Positions 16,679 to 25,891 of a stretch of 64,000 nt of DNA are shown piece after piece; positions within the stretch are counted from its first letter, which is position 1, and every line of letters begins with the position of its first letter. The stretch comes from Bradyrhizobium sp. ORS 278 (lineage in GTDB: Bacteria; Pseudomonadota; Alphaproteobacteria; Rhizobiales; Xanthobacteraceae): NCBI RefSeq assembly GCF_000026145.1, contig NC_009445.1:5548501-5612500 (forward strand), read 5' to 3'. Below the pieces are notes generated by a model. It was not told where the DNA came from. It searched no databases and saw nothing but the letters and a program-made list of their open reading frames with translations. A program made the translations under genes and the position numbers.

Positions 16679-17521
16679 TCAGTCGATCAACGTCCCATCC
16701 GGATTGAAGAACGGGTGCGGCCCCTCGAAGTCGCCGATCGGGACCTGATGAGTCACGATCGTTCCGAACTCCGGCCCGGCAAACCAGGCGTGTAGATGAA
16801 ACGCCTGCGGCTCGACCTTGAAGGCCGGCGTGCGGAACATGGCGAGGTCGAGATCGACGGCATGGTTCGGCGCCGGGCAGATCGTGCAGGGAACGCCGGC
16901 AAAGCGCGTCAGCGCGGCGCGGTGAACGTGGCCGCAGCCGATCAGTTGCACCCGCGGATGGCGCCGCACGATAGCGGCGAGCTCGTCGGCATTGCGCAGA
17001 TTCTGCCGGTCCATGTGCCAGATGCCGGCGGCGAAGGGCGGGTGATGCAGGAACAGCAGCGCCGGTCGGTCGGAGCTGGCAGCAAGCATGGTTTCCAGCC
17101 AGCCAAGGCTGTGCGCATCGAGCTCACCGTGCGGTTGGCCCGGCACACTGGAGTCGAGCAGCAGCAGATCGAGCTCGGCCAGTTGGACGTGCCGGTTGAG
17201 CGCACCCGACGCCGTTTCGTACGCATGGTCGGGGAATGCAGCGCGCATCAGCTCGCGCGAATCGTGGTTGCCGGGGATCGCGACGAACGGAAGCTGCAAC
17301 GCCTCCAGCAGGGTCTTCAGATGAGTGTACTCGTCGGCGGACGGCGTGTCGGCCAGATCGCCCGAGATCACGACGAGGTCGATTCGGGGCGCGAACCGGT
17401 TGAGTTCCGTGATGCAGCGGGATAGCGCCTGCGCGGTGTCGACACGGCGATAGGCGAGACGCCCGGGCGCCTTGATGTGCAGGTCAGAAATCTGGGCGAT
17501 GGTGACGGGGGGCTTTGTCAT
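16679..17521 (-). CDS. CpdA-like metallophosphoesterase of the phosphonate island
   Basis: A 280-residue calcineurin-like phosphodiesterase. Metal-site motifs run in order: DLH (QISDLH), GDLAD (VISGDLADTPS), GNHD (IPGNHDSRE), a histidine in LLFLHHPPF, and GHVH (IGCGHVHRA). It begins four bases after the end of the ATP-binding gene of the 2-aminoethylphosphonate-type transporter and is surely cotranscribed. The family includes cAMP phosphodiesterases and glycerophosphodiesterases; here a role on phosphodiester intermediates of organophosphonate use is inferred from context. The longer frame upstream overlaps the transporter gene and is rejected. Confidence 0.82.
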   Translation of the reverse strand: MTKPPVTIAQISDLHIKAPGRLAYRRVDTAQALSRCITELNRFAPRIDLVVISGDLADTPSADEYTHLKTLLEALQLPFVAIPGNHDSRELMRAAFPDHAYETASGALNRHVQLAELDLLLLDSSVPGQPHGELDAHSLGWLETMLAASSDRPALLFLHHPPFAAGIWHMDRQNLRNADELAAIVRRHPRVQLIGCGHVHRAALTRFAGVPCTICPAPNHAVDLDLAMFRTPAFKVEPQAFHLHAWFAGPEFGTIVTHQVPIGDFEGPHPFFNPDGTLID

Positions 17522-17525
17522 GGCG

Positions 17526-18587
17526 TCAGCCTTCGTCAGGAAGCAGGCGAATGGCCGCCGGTGGAATCGAAAGCCCCACGCGCTCGCCGGCGCTGGCCGT
17601 GAACGTATTCGGCGCATCCACCGCCAGCGGAACCGACGCCGCATCACGCACGATGATGCGCTGCCGATCTCCGGCGAAACGAACGCTGTCGACGGTGCCC
17701 GCAAGGTCAGCCGTCGCGGCATCGGCCAGCATGATGGTCTCGGGGCGGACCATCGCGACCGCCCTGCTCATCGCATCTCGTCCGCTCACCGGCACCCGGC
17801 CTCCGGGCAGGATCAGCGTGCCGCTCTCGATCGGCGCCTCGATGATATTCGCGGCCCCGACGAATTCGGCGACGAAGCGGTTGGCCGGCGTGAAGTAGAT
17901 CTCGCGCGGCGTGCCGACCTGCGCAATGGACCCCTTGCGCATGACCACGATGCGGTCGCCGAGCTCCATCGCCTCCGCCTGGTCATGGGTTACATAGATC
18001 GCGGTGATGCCGAGCTTGCGCAGGAGGTCGTTGAGCTCGCCGCGCAGGCGCTCGCGCAGCGCCGCGTCGAGCGCCGTCAACGGCTCGTCCAGCAGCAGCA
18101 CGCTCGGCCGGATCGCAACCGCGCGCGCGAGCGCAACCCGCTGGCGCTGTCCACCGGAGAGCTGGTCGATGCGCCGGTCCTCCAGACCCCCGAGATTCGT
18201 CAGCGCGACGAGCTCGGCCACGCGCGCCGCGCGCTCGGCCTTCGACAGGCCGCGGAGCTTCAGCCCGTAACCGATGTTGCCGGCGACGCTCATGTTCGGG
18301 AACAGCGCGTAGGACTGGAACACCATGCCGACATTGCGCTTCTCGATCGGCTGGCGCGTGAGATCCTTGCCGTCGAACAGCACACGACCGCCGCTGTCCG
18401 GTGTCTCGAGGCCGGCGACGATCCGCAGCAGCGTGGTCTTGCCGCAACCGGACGGCCCGAGCAGCACCAGCGTCTCGCTCTGGGCGATATCGAGGGTCGC
18501 GCGCGCCAGCGCGCAGGTCCCGTCGGCGAAGGTCTTGCCGCAATTCTCCACCTTCAGCGCGGCGCCGTGCCGGGTCATCATGTTCAC
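17526..18587 (-). CDS. phnT: 2-Aminoethylphosphonate-type ABC transporter ATP-binding protein
   Basis: A 353-residue ATPase of the spermidine/iron/2-AEP import class. Walker A is GPSGCGKTT, the Q-loop lies in GMVFQSYALFPNMSV, the signature is LSGGQRQRVALARAV and Walker B is VLLLDEPLTALD. A C-terminal TOBE-like regulatory domain follows. I start at the GTG at 18587, which forms a GTGA overlap with the permease stop and has AGAGGA eight bases upstream; an ATG at 18581 is an alternative. The gene symbol follows the phnSTUV naming by context. Confidence 0.82.
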   Translation of the reverse strand: MNMMTRHGAALKVENCGKTFADGTCALARATLDIAQSETLVLLGPSGCGKTTLLRIVAGLETPDSGGRVLFDGKDLTRQPIEKRNVGMVFQSYALFPNMSVAGNIGYGLKLRGLSKAERAARVAELVALTNLGGLEDRRIDQLSGGQRQRVALARAVAIRPSVLLLDEPLTALDAALRERLRGELNDLLRKLGITAIYVTHDQAEAMELGDRIVVMRKGSIAQVGTPREIYFTPANRFVAEFVGAANIIEAPIESGTLILPGGRVPVSGRDAMSRAVAMVRPETIMLADAATADLAGTVDSVRFAGDRQRIIVRDAASVPLAVDAPNTFTASAGERVGLSIPPAAIRLLPDEG

Positions 18588-19369
18588 CGTGATTGTCCTC
18601 TTTCGCCGATCCATTGCATGGCCACCAGCAGCGGGATGATCATGACGAAGAAGATCAGCGTATAGGCCGAGGCGACCTCGAGCCGCATCGATGCGTAGCT
18701 GTCGGCAAGGCCAACCGGCAATGTCTTGGTGAGCGGCGTGTGCAGCATCCAGGTCAGGTTGAACTCGCCGAGCGACAGCGTCACCACCATCAGGCTGCCG
18801 GCCAGGATTCCCGGCGCGGCATTGGGCACGATGACATCGACGAAACGGCGCCACGGTGGCGCGCCGACGGAGGCAGCACCTTCGTCGAGGGATTTGACAT
18901 CGATGGTCGCGAACACCGCCATCACCGAGCGGACCATGAACGGCATGGTGAAGATCACGTGCCCTGCCAGGATGAACAGCCACGAGCGGCGGAAGCTGCC
19001 GAAGCCGCCATAGGTGAGCAGCAGCGCCAGCGCGATCGCGAGCCCGGGAATGGCGAGCGGCAGCGTGATGATCTCCTCGATCAGGCGCGCCAGCCGCCCG
19101 CCACGGACATACAGGGCGTAGGCGGCGGGCACGCCGACCACGAGCGTGACCGCGAGCGTGCCCAGCGCAATCATGATCGAGGCCAGGATCGTTCCGGCGT
19201 AGAGCTCCCAGACCTGGGCGACCCATTGCAGGGTCACACCCGACTGAAGGCCGCGGAAGTAACTCACCGTCACGCCCGCGGCAATCGAGAGTCCGGCAGG
19301 CACCGCCAGAAACGCAGCGACGAGCAGCGTGAACAGAAATTGAAGCGTGAAGAGAATCCGGTTGCGCAC
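18584..19369 (-). CDS. phnV: 2-Aminoethylphosphonate-type ABC transporter permease (second)
   Basis: A 261-residue inner-membrane permease with about six helices and the EAA loop (DEGAASVGAPPWRRFVDVIVPNAAPGILAG). It resembles the PhnV-like permeases that pair with PhnU. It lies 3 bp from the preceding permease and overlaps the ATPase gene. Substrate is inferred from operon context. Confidence 0.8.
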   Translation of the reverse strand: MRNRILFTLQFLFTLLVAAFLAVPAGLSIAAGVTVSYFRGLQSGVTLQWVAQVWELYAGTILASIMIALGTLAVTLVVGVPAAYALYVRGGRLARLIEEIITLPLAIPGLAIALALLLTYGGFGSFRRSWLFILAGHVIFTMPFMVRSVMAVFATIDVKSLDEGAASVGAPPWRRFVDVIVPNAAPGILAGSLMVVTLSLGEFNLTWMLHTPLTKTLPVGLADSYASMRLEVASAYTLIFFVMIIPLLVAMQWIGERGQSR

Positions 19370-19372
19370 GTG

Positions 19373-20188
19373 CTAGCCCGCCGCTGCCACGGAGTTGCCG
19401 GTGAAGCTGCGCGCCAGCGCCAGGATCAGCCACGTCATCGCGCCCAGGCCGACCGACAGCGCCGCCGAGGTCGCCAGGTTTCCGGCCAGCGTGAACTCCG
19501 TGTAGATCAGCATCGGCAGCACGTCGATGTTGGTCGCGAGCGTGAACGCCGTGCCGAAGGCGCCCATTGCGGTTGCAAAGGCGATGGCGCCCGAGGCGAC
19601 CAGCGCAGGCGCCAGCGCCGGCAGGACGACGTCGCGCAGCACGGCCCACGGGCTCGCGCCGAGCGAGCGGGCCGCCTCCTCCAGGCTCGGATCAAGCTTT
19701 TGCGCCGCCGCCATGATGGTGAGAATGACCCTGGGAATCGAGAAGTAGAGATAGCCCAGGAACAGGCCGTAGATCGAATAGGCGAATACGATCTTGTCGC
19801 CGAGCAGACGCGAGGAGACGTCGCCGATCAGGCCCTGGCGGCCGGCGAGCAGGATGATCATGAAGCCGATCACGACGCCGGGGAACGCGAGCGGAAAGGT
19901 CAGGATCGCCACCAGAACGGCACGGCCCGGAAAGCGATGACGCTGCAGGAACAGGCCGGCGATCGTCGCGACGATCAGCGTCGCGACCGTGGTCGCGGCC
20001 GCCAGCAGCACCGTGCTCAGGAGCGTGGCGCGATAGCGCGGCTCGGCGATGATGGCGAGATACTCCGCCGGTCCGCGCAGCCCCTCCGCGCCGGTGACCA
20101 GCAGATGCACCACCGGCAGAACGAAGAAGGCGGCCGTCACGGCCGCCAATGGCAACAGACACGCCCAGACGAAGGATTTGTGCGACAT
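19373..20188 (-). CDS. phnU: 2-Aminoethylphosphonate-type ABC transporter permease (first)
   Basis: A 271-residue permease with about six transmembrane helices and an EAA loop (EEAARSLGASPWAVLRDVVLPALAPALVASG). It is adjacent to a second permease, as usual for spermidine/putrescine-like and 2-AEP importers, which use a heterodimer. It lies 50 bp downstream of the binding-protein gene. Confidence 0.8.
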   Translation of the reverse strand: MSHKSFVWACLLPLAAVTAAFFVLPVVHLLVTGAEGLRGPAEYLAIIAEPRYRATLLSTVLLAAATTVATLIVATIAGLFLQRHRFPGRAVLVAILTFPLAFPGVVIGFMIILLAGRQGLIGDVSSRLLGDKIVFAYSIYGLFLGYLYFSIPRVILTIMAAAQKLDPSLEEAARSLGASPWAVLRDVVLPALAPALVASGAIAFATAMGAFGTAFTLATNIDVLPMLIYTEFTLAGNLATSAALSVGLGAMTWLILALARSFTGNSVAAAG

Positions 20189-20238
20189 GATCTCGAGCGT
20201 GCCCCGTCGGCTGTTGGCCAGCGGGGCACGCGACTCCC

Positions 20239-21246
20239 TTAGCGGACTTCGGACAGATAGCGGTCGACGAAGCCCTTCTGCGCGGCCTCCATGTCGCCCC
20301 AGTTGACGCTTTTGGCGCGGGCGTAGTCGCTGTCCGGCAGGAACTTGCTCTTGACGGCTTCCGGCAGCTCGATCGGACGGGCCGGACGCAAATACGCATT
20401 GGTCCAGATCGCCTGGCCCTTGTCGGACAAGAGATAGTCCATGACCTTCTTCGCCTTGTCCTTGTCGGGCGCGTTCTTTACGAGACCGACGACGTAGGGG
20501 AAGACCACCGAGCCTTCGCAGGGAATGACAAACTCGAAATTGCCCTTCTCGGTATATTTCGCGCGATAGGCATTGAAGTCGTAGTCGAACAGGATCGGGA
20601 TCTCGCCCGAGACCACGCGCGCATAGGAGGTCTGCTTCGGCACGATCGGATCGTTCCTGCGCAGATCTTTGAGGAAGCTGACCGCGGGATCGAAATTGGT
20701 TTGCGAGCCGCCGAGCGCGAGATTGACGGCCACGGCGCCGACATAGCCCACCGCAGCCGAACTCGGATCGAGATAGCCGACCATGCCTTTATAGTCGGGC
20801 TTGAGCAGATCCTTCCAGCACGCCGGTATCGGCTTGCCGCCCAATGCATCCTTGTTCACGAACAGCCCGAGCGTGCCCGAATGGATCGTGGTCCAGTAGC
20901 CGTCGGCATCCTTCAGGCCGGCCGGGACCTGATCCCAGTTGACGGGCTTGTACGGCTCCAGCGCGTCCTGCGCCTTGGCCTTCATACCGAAAGTCACGCC
21001 GAAATAGCCGATGTCGCCGACCGGATTGGCCTTCTCGGCGAGGATCTGCGCCAGCGCCTGGCCGGAGTTCTTGTTGTCGTGCGGGATGTCGTAGCCGAGA
21101 TCGGTCTTGATCGCCTTCAGCATCGACGCCCAGTCGGCCCATTCCGGCGGACAATTGTAGCAGATGACGTCAGCGGCCTTGGCGGGCTGCGACGGCGCCA
21201 GAACGAACAGCGCGAGCAGCGCAAGAACGAGGCGGATGACCTTCAT
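20239..21246 (-). CDS. phnS: 2-Aminoethylphosphonate-type ABC transporter substrate-binding protein
   Basis: A 335-residue periplasmic protein with a signal peptide (MKVIRLVLALLALFVLAPSQ, cleavage after AKA near residue 24). The fold is the extracellular solute-binding family 1 type. Motifs such as ICYNCPPEWADW, GDIGYFGVTFG and GMVGYLDPSSAAVGYV match the PhnS-like group linked to phosphonate operons. A Pho-box-like repeat lies 60-77 bp upstream. Ligand assignment as 2-AEP is by family and context. Confidence 0.82.
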   Translation of the reverse strand: MKVIRLVLALLALFVLAPSQPAKAADVICYNCPPEWADWASMLKAIKTDLGYDIPHDNKNSGQALAQILAEKANPVGDIGYFGVTFGMKAKAQDALEPYKPVNWDQVPAGLKDADGYWTTIHSGTLGLFVNKDALGGKPIPACWKDLLKPDYKGMVGYLDPSSAAVGYVGAVAVNLALGGSQTNFDPAVSFLKDLRRNDPIVPKQTSYARVVSGEIPILFDYDFNAYRAKYTEKGNFEFVIPCEGSVVFPYVVGLVKNAPDKDKAKKVMDYLLSDKGQAIWTNAYLRPARPIELPEAVKSKFLPDSDYARAKSVNWGDMEAAQKGFVDRYLSEVR

Positions 21247-21305
21247 GAATGAAACTCCGTATGCCTGGCATCACGGCCAGTTCCGGAGCCCCTTACGGCC
21301 GGCAG

Positions 21306-21323
21306 ATGAAAGATTTGCGACAG
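21306..21323 (-). promoter_or_regulatory. Pho-box-like repeat upstream of the phnSUVT operon
   Basis: Minus strand: CTGTCGC-AAAT-CTTTCAT. This is two 7-bp units at 11-bp period and a good match to the PhoB consensus. It lies in the 155-bp gap between phnE2 and phnS. Confidence 0.6.
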
Positions 21324-21401
21324 CGCGTGAAGTGCACACACGCGCGAGCACAGCTGGATCGTTCGCCTACGAACAATCGCAACCTTCAGATGCCGCCGCG
21401 A

Positions 21402-22250
21402 TCAGGCGACGGCGCGACGTCCGATGATGGCGAAGCGCAGCCTGTTCGAGATCCAGTCGATCGCGGCCACCGCCACCAGAATCATCAGGATCAGGAACGA
21501 CACCTTCTGCCATTCCAGCACGCGAATCTGTTCGGCGAGCTGCAGGCCGATGCCGCCGGCACCAACGATGCCGATGATGGTCGCCGAACGGGTGTTGGAC
21601 TCGATGAAGTACAGCACCTGCCCCGCGATGACCGGAAGCACCTGCGGCAGCAGGCCGAATCGGATCTCATGCAGCGCGTTGCCGCCGGCGGCGCGCACGC
21701 CTTCGACCTGCTTGCGGTCGGCGCTCTCCATCGCCTCCGAGAACAGCTTGCCGAGCGCGCCGAAGTCCGAGACCGCGATCGCGAGCACGCCAGCGAAGGG
21801 GCCGAGCCCGACGACATTGATCCAGACCAGCGCCCAGATCAGCGTGTCGACGCCGCGGATCGTGTCGAACAGCCGCCGCACCGGGAAGCGGAAGATCGCC
21901 GAGGGAATGACGTTGCGGGCGGCGAGCAGGCTGACCGGGAACGCAAGGCATGCGGCGAGCGTGGTGCCGAGCACCGCGATCGACAGCGTCTCGCCGAGCG
22001 CCTTGAGATAGACCGGCAGCGAGCCGCCCGGGTCGGGCGGCAGCATCAAACGCGCGATCCAGCCGAGCTGGCCAAGGCCGGACAGAATGCGCGACGGCGA
22101 GAAATCCAGGTCGACGAGACCGAAGACGAAGACGGCGAGCGCCAGCAGCAGCACCAAGGGGGTCGCGAGCCGTGCCGACATCGGCCGGTTGAAGATGTGC
22201 GGATAGCGCTCGCGCAGCTGCGTCGGATCCGGCGTGTCCGGAAGGCTCAT
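21402..22250 (-). CDS. phnE2: Phosphonate ABC transporter permease PhnE (second copy)
   Basis: A 282-residue permease with about six helices. The conserved PhnE features are RRLFDTIRGVDTLIWALVWINVVGLGPFAGVLAIA, GALGKLFSEAMESAD, EGVRAAGGNALHEIRFGLLPQVLP and IVGAGGIG. The start MSLPDTPD overlaps the stop of phnE1 by four bases. Paired PhnE1/PhnE2 permeases are normal for alphaproteobacterial PhnCDE importers. Confidence 0.9.
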   Translation of the reverse strand: MSLPDTPDPTQLRERYPHIFNRPMSARLATPLVLLLALAVFVFGLVDLDFSPSRILSGLGQLGWIARLMLPPDPGGSLPVYLKALGETLSIAVLGTTLAACLAFPVSLLAARNVIPSAIFRFPVRRLFDTIRGVDTLIWALVWINVVGLGPFAGVLAIAVSDFGALGKLFSEAMESADRKQVEGVRAAGGNALHEIRFGLLPQVLPVIAGQVLYFIESNTRSATIIGIVGAGGIGLQLAEQIRVLEWQKVSFLILMILVAVAAIDWISNRLRFAIIGRRAVA

Positions 22251-23131
22251 GTCCGCGCCTCCGCGCCGAACAGCCGCCCGCGCAGCCAGCCGGTGCCGAT
22301 ATCGATCAGGAACACCGTCACCACGATCATCACGAGGATGGCGCTGACGTCCGAATAATAGAACTTGCGGATCGCGACGACCAGCTCCTGGCCGATGCCG
22401 CCCGCGCCGACGAAGCCCATGACGGAAGCCTCGCGGACGTTGATCTCGAAGCGCAGCAGCGTGTAGCTGGAGAAGCCGGCAATGACCTGCGGCAGCACGG
22501 CGAAGCGCATGCAGGACAGCCAGCTCGCGCCGGTGGCTCTGATGCCCTCGACCGGCTTCATGTCGGCATTCTCGACCACTTCGGAGAACAGCTTGCCGAG
22601 CGCGCCGCTGGAATGCAGCGCAATCGCGAGCACGCCGGCCACCGGGCCAAGACCGAAGGCGATGACGAAGATCAGCGCGAACACGATGCCGGGAACGGTG
22701 CGGGCGAATTCGAGCACGCGGCGCACCGTGAATCGGACCCACGGCGCCGGCGACGTGTTCTCGGCGGCGAGAAAATTGAGGCAGAACGCCACCAGCATGC
22801 CTGCGAGCGTGCCGACATAGCTGATCAGCAGCGTCTCACCAAGCAGCTTGATCCACTTCTTGAAGCCCCAGAACCATTCGGGGACGTTGGTCCAGACGCG
22901 GTGACCGTCGTCGAGCGTGAAGATACGGTCGAAATAGCTGAGGAAGTTGCCGAAATAGGTGAAGAACGTCCGCAGATTGACTTCCGCGCCGACGGCGGCG
23001 GCCAGCAGCACGGCCAGGAACACCAGGCCGCACAGCGCGAGGCGCAGTCGGCGGCGCGAGACCGCCCGGCGATACGCATCGCTCAGAGCCTCAAGCTGCT
23101 GGCTCGGCAGGATCGAAACGGCGACCGCCAT
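22247..23131 (-). CDS. phnE1: Phosphonate ABC transporter permease PhnE (first copy)
   Basis: A 294-residue permease. Features shared with the second copy are RRVLEFARTVPGIVFALIFVIAFGLGPVAGVLAIA, GALGKLFSEVVENAD, EGIRATGASWLSCMRFAVLPQVI and GFVGAGGIG. A long periplasmic loop with FFTYFGNFLSYFDRIFTLDDG follows the first helix. I use the ATG giving MAVAVSIL; a TTG 45 bases earlier is an alternative. Confidence 0.9.
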   Translation of the reverse strand: MAVAVSILPSQQLEALSDAYRRAVSRRRLRLALCGLVFLAVLLAAAVGAEVNLRTFFTYFGNFLSYFDRIFTLDDGHRVWTNVPEWFWGFKKWIKLLGETLLISYVGTLAGMLVAFCLNFLAAENTSPAPWVRFTVRRVLEFARTVPGIVFALIFVIAFGLGPVAGVLAIALHSSGALGKLFSEVVENADMKPVEGIRATGASWLSCMRFAVLPQVIAGFSSYTLLRFEINVREASVMGFVGAGGIGQELVVAIRKFYYSDVSAILVMIVVTVFLIDIGTGWLRGRLFGAEART

Positions 23132-23227
23132 CGGATGCGTGCTGCTCTCTCTGTGAAACGATCTGGCTCTGGTCAAGGCGAGAGCCGGGTCATGCCCGAC
23201 CCGGCTCCCGCTTGGATGGGACGTCGA

Positions 23228-24160
23228 TCAGGACGCCTTCTTGCGCAGGCTGTCGACGAACTTGATCAGATCGATCGTGCCGTCCCAGTCCTTGGTCGTG
23301 GCCGGATGGAAGCCCTTCTTCTGGCCGTCGGAGAGACGGTCGAACGCCGCCTTGTCCTTGGTCGGCGCGTCGAAGAAGGCCTTGGCGATCGCCTGTTTGG
23401 CGTCTTCAGGCAGATCGGTGTTGTAGGCATAGGGGCCGTTGATGATCGGGGCCGACTTGTGGATGATGCGGAAGTCGTCCTTCTTCATCGGCGAGCCGTC
23501 TGCGTTCTTCAGCATGCCCTTGGTGAGCATCTGCGCGAGCGTCGAGTCGTTGTCGCTGGTCCACTGGTTGGCGGCGACGTCGACGGTGCCCTGGCTGAGG
23601 GCGAGAACCGCGTTCTCGTGGCTGCCGGTGAACACGACCTTGCCGAAATAGGCCTCGGCGTCGGTCACGCCCATCTTGTTGAGCTCGAAGCGCGGCACGT
23701 TGTTGCCGGAGGTCGAGTTCGGATCGACCAGGCCGAGGTTTTTGCCCTTGAGATCCTCGACCTTCTTGTAGGGGCTGTTGGCCTTGACGAAGAACACCGA
23801 GTAGTAGCCGGTGCTGCCGTCGGCGTTGATGTCGTTGGCGAAGGCGTCCGTCTTGACGCCCGTCAAACGGGCGCGGGCGAACGAGGCCGAGCCGTAGCTC
23901 GCGATGTGGATGTTGCCGGCGCGCTGGCCCTCGATGACGGCGGCGTAGTCGTTGGCGATGCGGAGCGTGACCTTCACGCCCAGCTCCTTGGACAGATAGT
24001 TGACGAACGGCGTCCAGCGCTCGGTCACGCCCGAGGCATTCTCCGCCGGGACCACAGCGAAGGTCAGTTCAGGATACTTCGCCTTCCAATCCTCGGCCGA
24101 CGCCTGGGCCGTGAAAGCCAGCGCAGCGACGCCCGCCAGAACGATGCGACGATTGATCAT
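23228..24160 (-). CDS. phnD: Phosphonate ABC transporter periplasmic binding protein PhnD
   Basis: A 310-residue binding protein with a signal peptide of about 22 residues (cleavage after QASA). The PhnD-type signatures are LTFAVVPAENASGVTERWTPFVNYLSKELGVKV, IHIASYGSASFARARLTG, GLVDPNSTSGNNVPRFEL and KVVFTGSHENAVLALSQGTVDVAANQW. It binds phosphonates (or phosphate esters) in the periplasm for PhnE1/E2. It lies between phnC and phnE1. Confidence 0.92.
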   Translation of the reverse strand: MINRRIVLAGVAALAFTAQASAEDWKAKYPELTFAVVPAENASGVTERWTPFVNYLSKELGVKVTLRIANDYAAVIEGQRAGNIHIASYGSASFARARLTGVKTDAFANDINADGSTGYYSVFFVKANSPYKKVEDLKGKNLGLVDPNSTSGNNVPRFELNKMGVTDAEAYFGKVVFTGSHENAVLALSQGTVDVAANQWTSDNDSTLAQMLTKGMLKNADGSPMKKDDFRIIHKSAPIINGPYAYNTDLPEDAKQAIAKAFFDAPTKDKAAFDRLSDGQKKGFHPATTKDWDGTIDLIKFVDSLRKKAS

Positions 24161-24237
24161 AACATTCCCTCTTGTTGCAGTAAGTAACGAGTCTCGCGCC
24201 CCGCGATGCGGAGCCCGTGACGGTAGAAACCAAGATC

Positions 24238-25047
24238 TCAGGCCACGGCGGCTTCGCCGAGTGCGGGGACCGGCCCCACCGGCGCTGGATGCACCGCATC
24301 CATGACCTCGTCGGCCTCCAGATCGTAAAGCTCGCGCGCGATCTGCGCGGTGAGCGCCGCCGGCAAATCGTCGAACACGACGCGGCCCTGCGCCATGCCG
24401 ATCAGGCGGTCGCAATAACTGCGCGCGAGATCGAGCGAATGCAGGTTGCAGATCACCGTGATGCCGAAATGCTTGTTGATGCGCAGCAGCGCATCCATCA
24501 CGATCTTGGTGTTGCGCGGGTCGAGCGAGGCGATCGGCTCGTCGGCCAGGATGATTTCCGGGTTCTGCACCAGCGCGCGGGCGATCGCGACACGCTGCTG
24601 CTGACCGCCCGAGAGCTGATCGGCGCGCTGCGCGGCGAGCGAGGCCATGTCGAACTGCTCGAGCGCGGACAATGCCATCGCGACGTCGTCGGCCGGCCAC
24701 ATTTGCGCCAGCGACCGCCAGGACGGAACCTGGGCGAGCCGGCCCATCAGCACATTGGTGAGAACGTCGAGCCGCCCGACCAGATTGAACTGCTGGAAGA
24801 TCATCGCCGAGCGGGCGCGCCACTGGCGCAGATCGCGGCCGCGCAGCGAGGTCACGTCAAGATCCTTGAACAGGACTTGTCCGGAGCTGATCGGACTCAG
24901 CCGGTTGATGGAGCGCAGCAGGGTCGACTTGCCGGCACCGGACCGACCTATCACGCCGACGAAGCTGCCCGGCGGCACTGAGAAGGACGCATTGTCGACC
25001 GCGGCTTTCGCGCCGAAACGGCACGTCAGACCATTGACCACCAGCAT
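24238..25047 (-). CDS. phnC: Phosphonate ABC transporter ATP-binding protein PhnC
   Basis: A 269-residue ATPase that powers PhnDE import. Walker A is GRSGAGKST, the Q-loop lies in [10 protein letters not shown], the signature is [15 protein letters not shown] and Walker B is [12 protein letters not shown]. The segment [14 protein letters not shown] is typical of PhnC. First gene of the phnCDE1E2 operon, with a clear Pho box 47 bp upstream. Confidence 0.92.
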   Translation of the reverse strand: MLVVNGLTCRFGAKAAVDNASFSVPPGSFVGVIGRSGAGKSTLLRSINRLSPISSGQVLFKDLDVTSLRGRDLRQWRARSAMIFQQFNLVGRLDVLTNVLMGRLAQVPSWRSLAQMWPADDVAMALSALEQFDMASLAAQRADQLSGGQQQRVAIARALVQNPEIILADEPIASLDPRNTKIVMDALLRINKHFGITVICNLHSLDLARSYCDRLIGMAQGRVVFDDLPAALTAQIARELYDLEADEVMDAVHPAPVGPVPALGEAAVA

Positions 25048-25093
25048 GGACTTCTCCAGACGCCTCGCTTTGCTCTACCGCTAGCGTCTGGTT

Positions 25094-25111
25094 TAAACAG
25101 TTATGTGACAG
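25094..25111 (-). promoter_or_regulatory. Pho box upstream of phnC
   Basis: Minus strand: CTGTCAC-ATAA-CTGTTTA, very close to the PhoB consensus (two 7-bp units, 4-bp AT-rich spacer). It ends 47 bp before the phnC start. The phnCDE operon is therefore predicted to be phosphate-starvation induced. Confidence 0.75.
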
Positions 25112-25151
25112 TCCGCTGACGCCGCCTGGCTCATCCATACGCGCATCGACG

Positions 25152-25180
25152 TTGTCATGGTGATGTCACGCGAATGTCAT
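25152..25180 (+). promoter_or_regulatory. Three-unit Pho box upstream of the acetyltransferase-phnM2 operon
   Basis: TTGTCAT (25152), ATGTCAC (25163) and ATGTCAT (25174) repeat at exact 11-bp period, giving two overlapping Pho boxes on the plus strand. They end 49 bp before the ATG at 25229. Confidence 0.75.
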
Positions 25181-25228
25181 GATGGACGCCCTACAGGTTC
25201 TGCTTGATCTCAAGGGAATAAGAAAGAC

Positions 25229-25891
25229 ATGGTCGGCAAATCGCTTTCCATCGATCCCACCGTCGATCCCAGCGCCAAGCTCCATGAGACGCATCTCGGC
25301 GCGTATACCGAGGTTGGTGCGCGAACCATCCTTCACGAGGTGACGATGGGCGACTACTCCTATGTCGTCAACGACGCGCAGATCACCTATACGACCATTG
25401 GCAAGTTCTGCTCGATCGCGGCGCTGACCCGGATCAATCCCGGCAACCACCCGATGTATCGCGCGACCCAGGCCCACTTCACCTATCGCGCCAGCGCCTA
25501 CTTTCCCGGCGAAGCCGACGATGCCGAGTTCTTCGCCTGGCGCAGGCGCCATCACGTCGACATCGGCCACGACGTCTGGATCGGCCATGGCGCGATCGTG
25601 CTGCCGGGACGGACCATCGGCACCGGCGCCGTGATCGCCGCGGGTGCCATCGTCACCAAGGACGTGCCGGCCTACACGATCGTCGCCGGCAATCCCGCCC
25701 GGATCATCAAGCGGCGGTTTCCGATCGAAATCGAGCAGCGTCTCGTCAATCTGGCATGGTGGGACTGGGACCATGAGACGCTCCGCGCGGCGCTACCGGA
25801 TTTCCGGCAGCTCGAGATCGGCCAATTCCTGGACAAATACGAGACGGCTCTCGACGGCAGGCGCCAGGTGCGGCAGAGTGCCGCGCAATGA
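25229..25891 (+). CDS. Hexapeptide-repeat acetyltransferase of phosphonate metabolism
   Basis: A 220-residue left-handed beta-helix protein. Hexapeptide-type turns are seen in [24 protein letters not shown] and in [51 protein letters not shown], the chloramphenicol/virginiamycin acetyltransferase-like block with the catalytic-type histidine NPGNHP. This family is regularly linked to phn operons, and may acetylate aminoalkylphosphonates as PhnO does. The next gene overlaps its stop by four bases. Confidence 0.8.
   Translation: MVGKSLSIDPTVDPSAKLHETHLGAYTEVGARTILHEVTMGDYSYVVNDAQITYTTIGKFCSIAALTRINPGNHPMYRATQAHFTYRASAYFPGEADDAEFFAWRRRHHVDIGHDVWIGHGAIVLPGRTIGTGAVIAAGAIVTKDVPAYTIVAGNPARIIKRRFPIEIEQRLVNLAWWDWDHETLRAALPDFRQLEIGQFLDKYETALDGRRQVRQSAAQ

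Noticed and set aside
17526..19649. 707-codon minus-strand frame presented as one protein
   Set aside because: Only its C-terminal half is real (the transporter ATPase from 18587); the N-terminal half is a shadow of the two permease genes.
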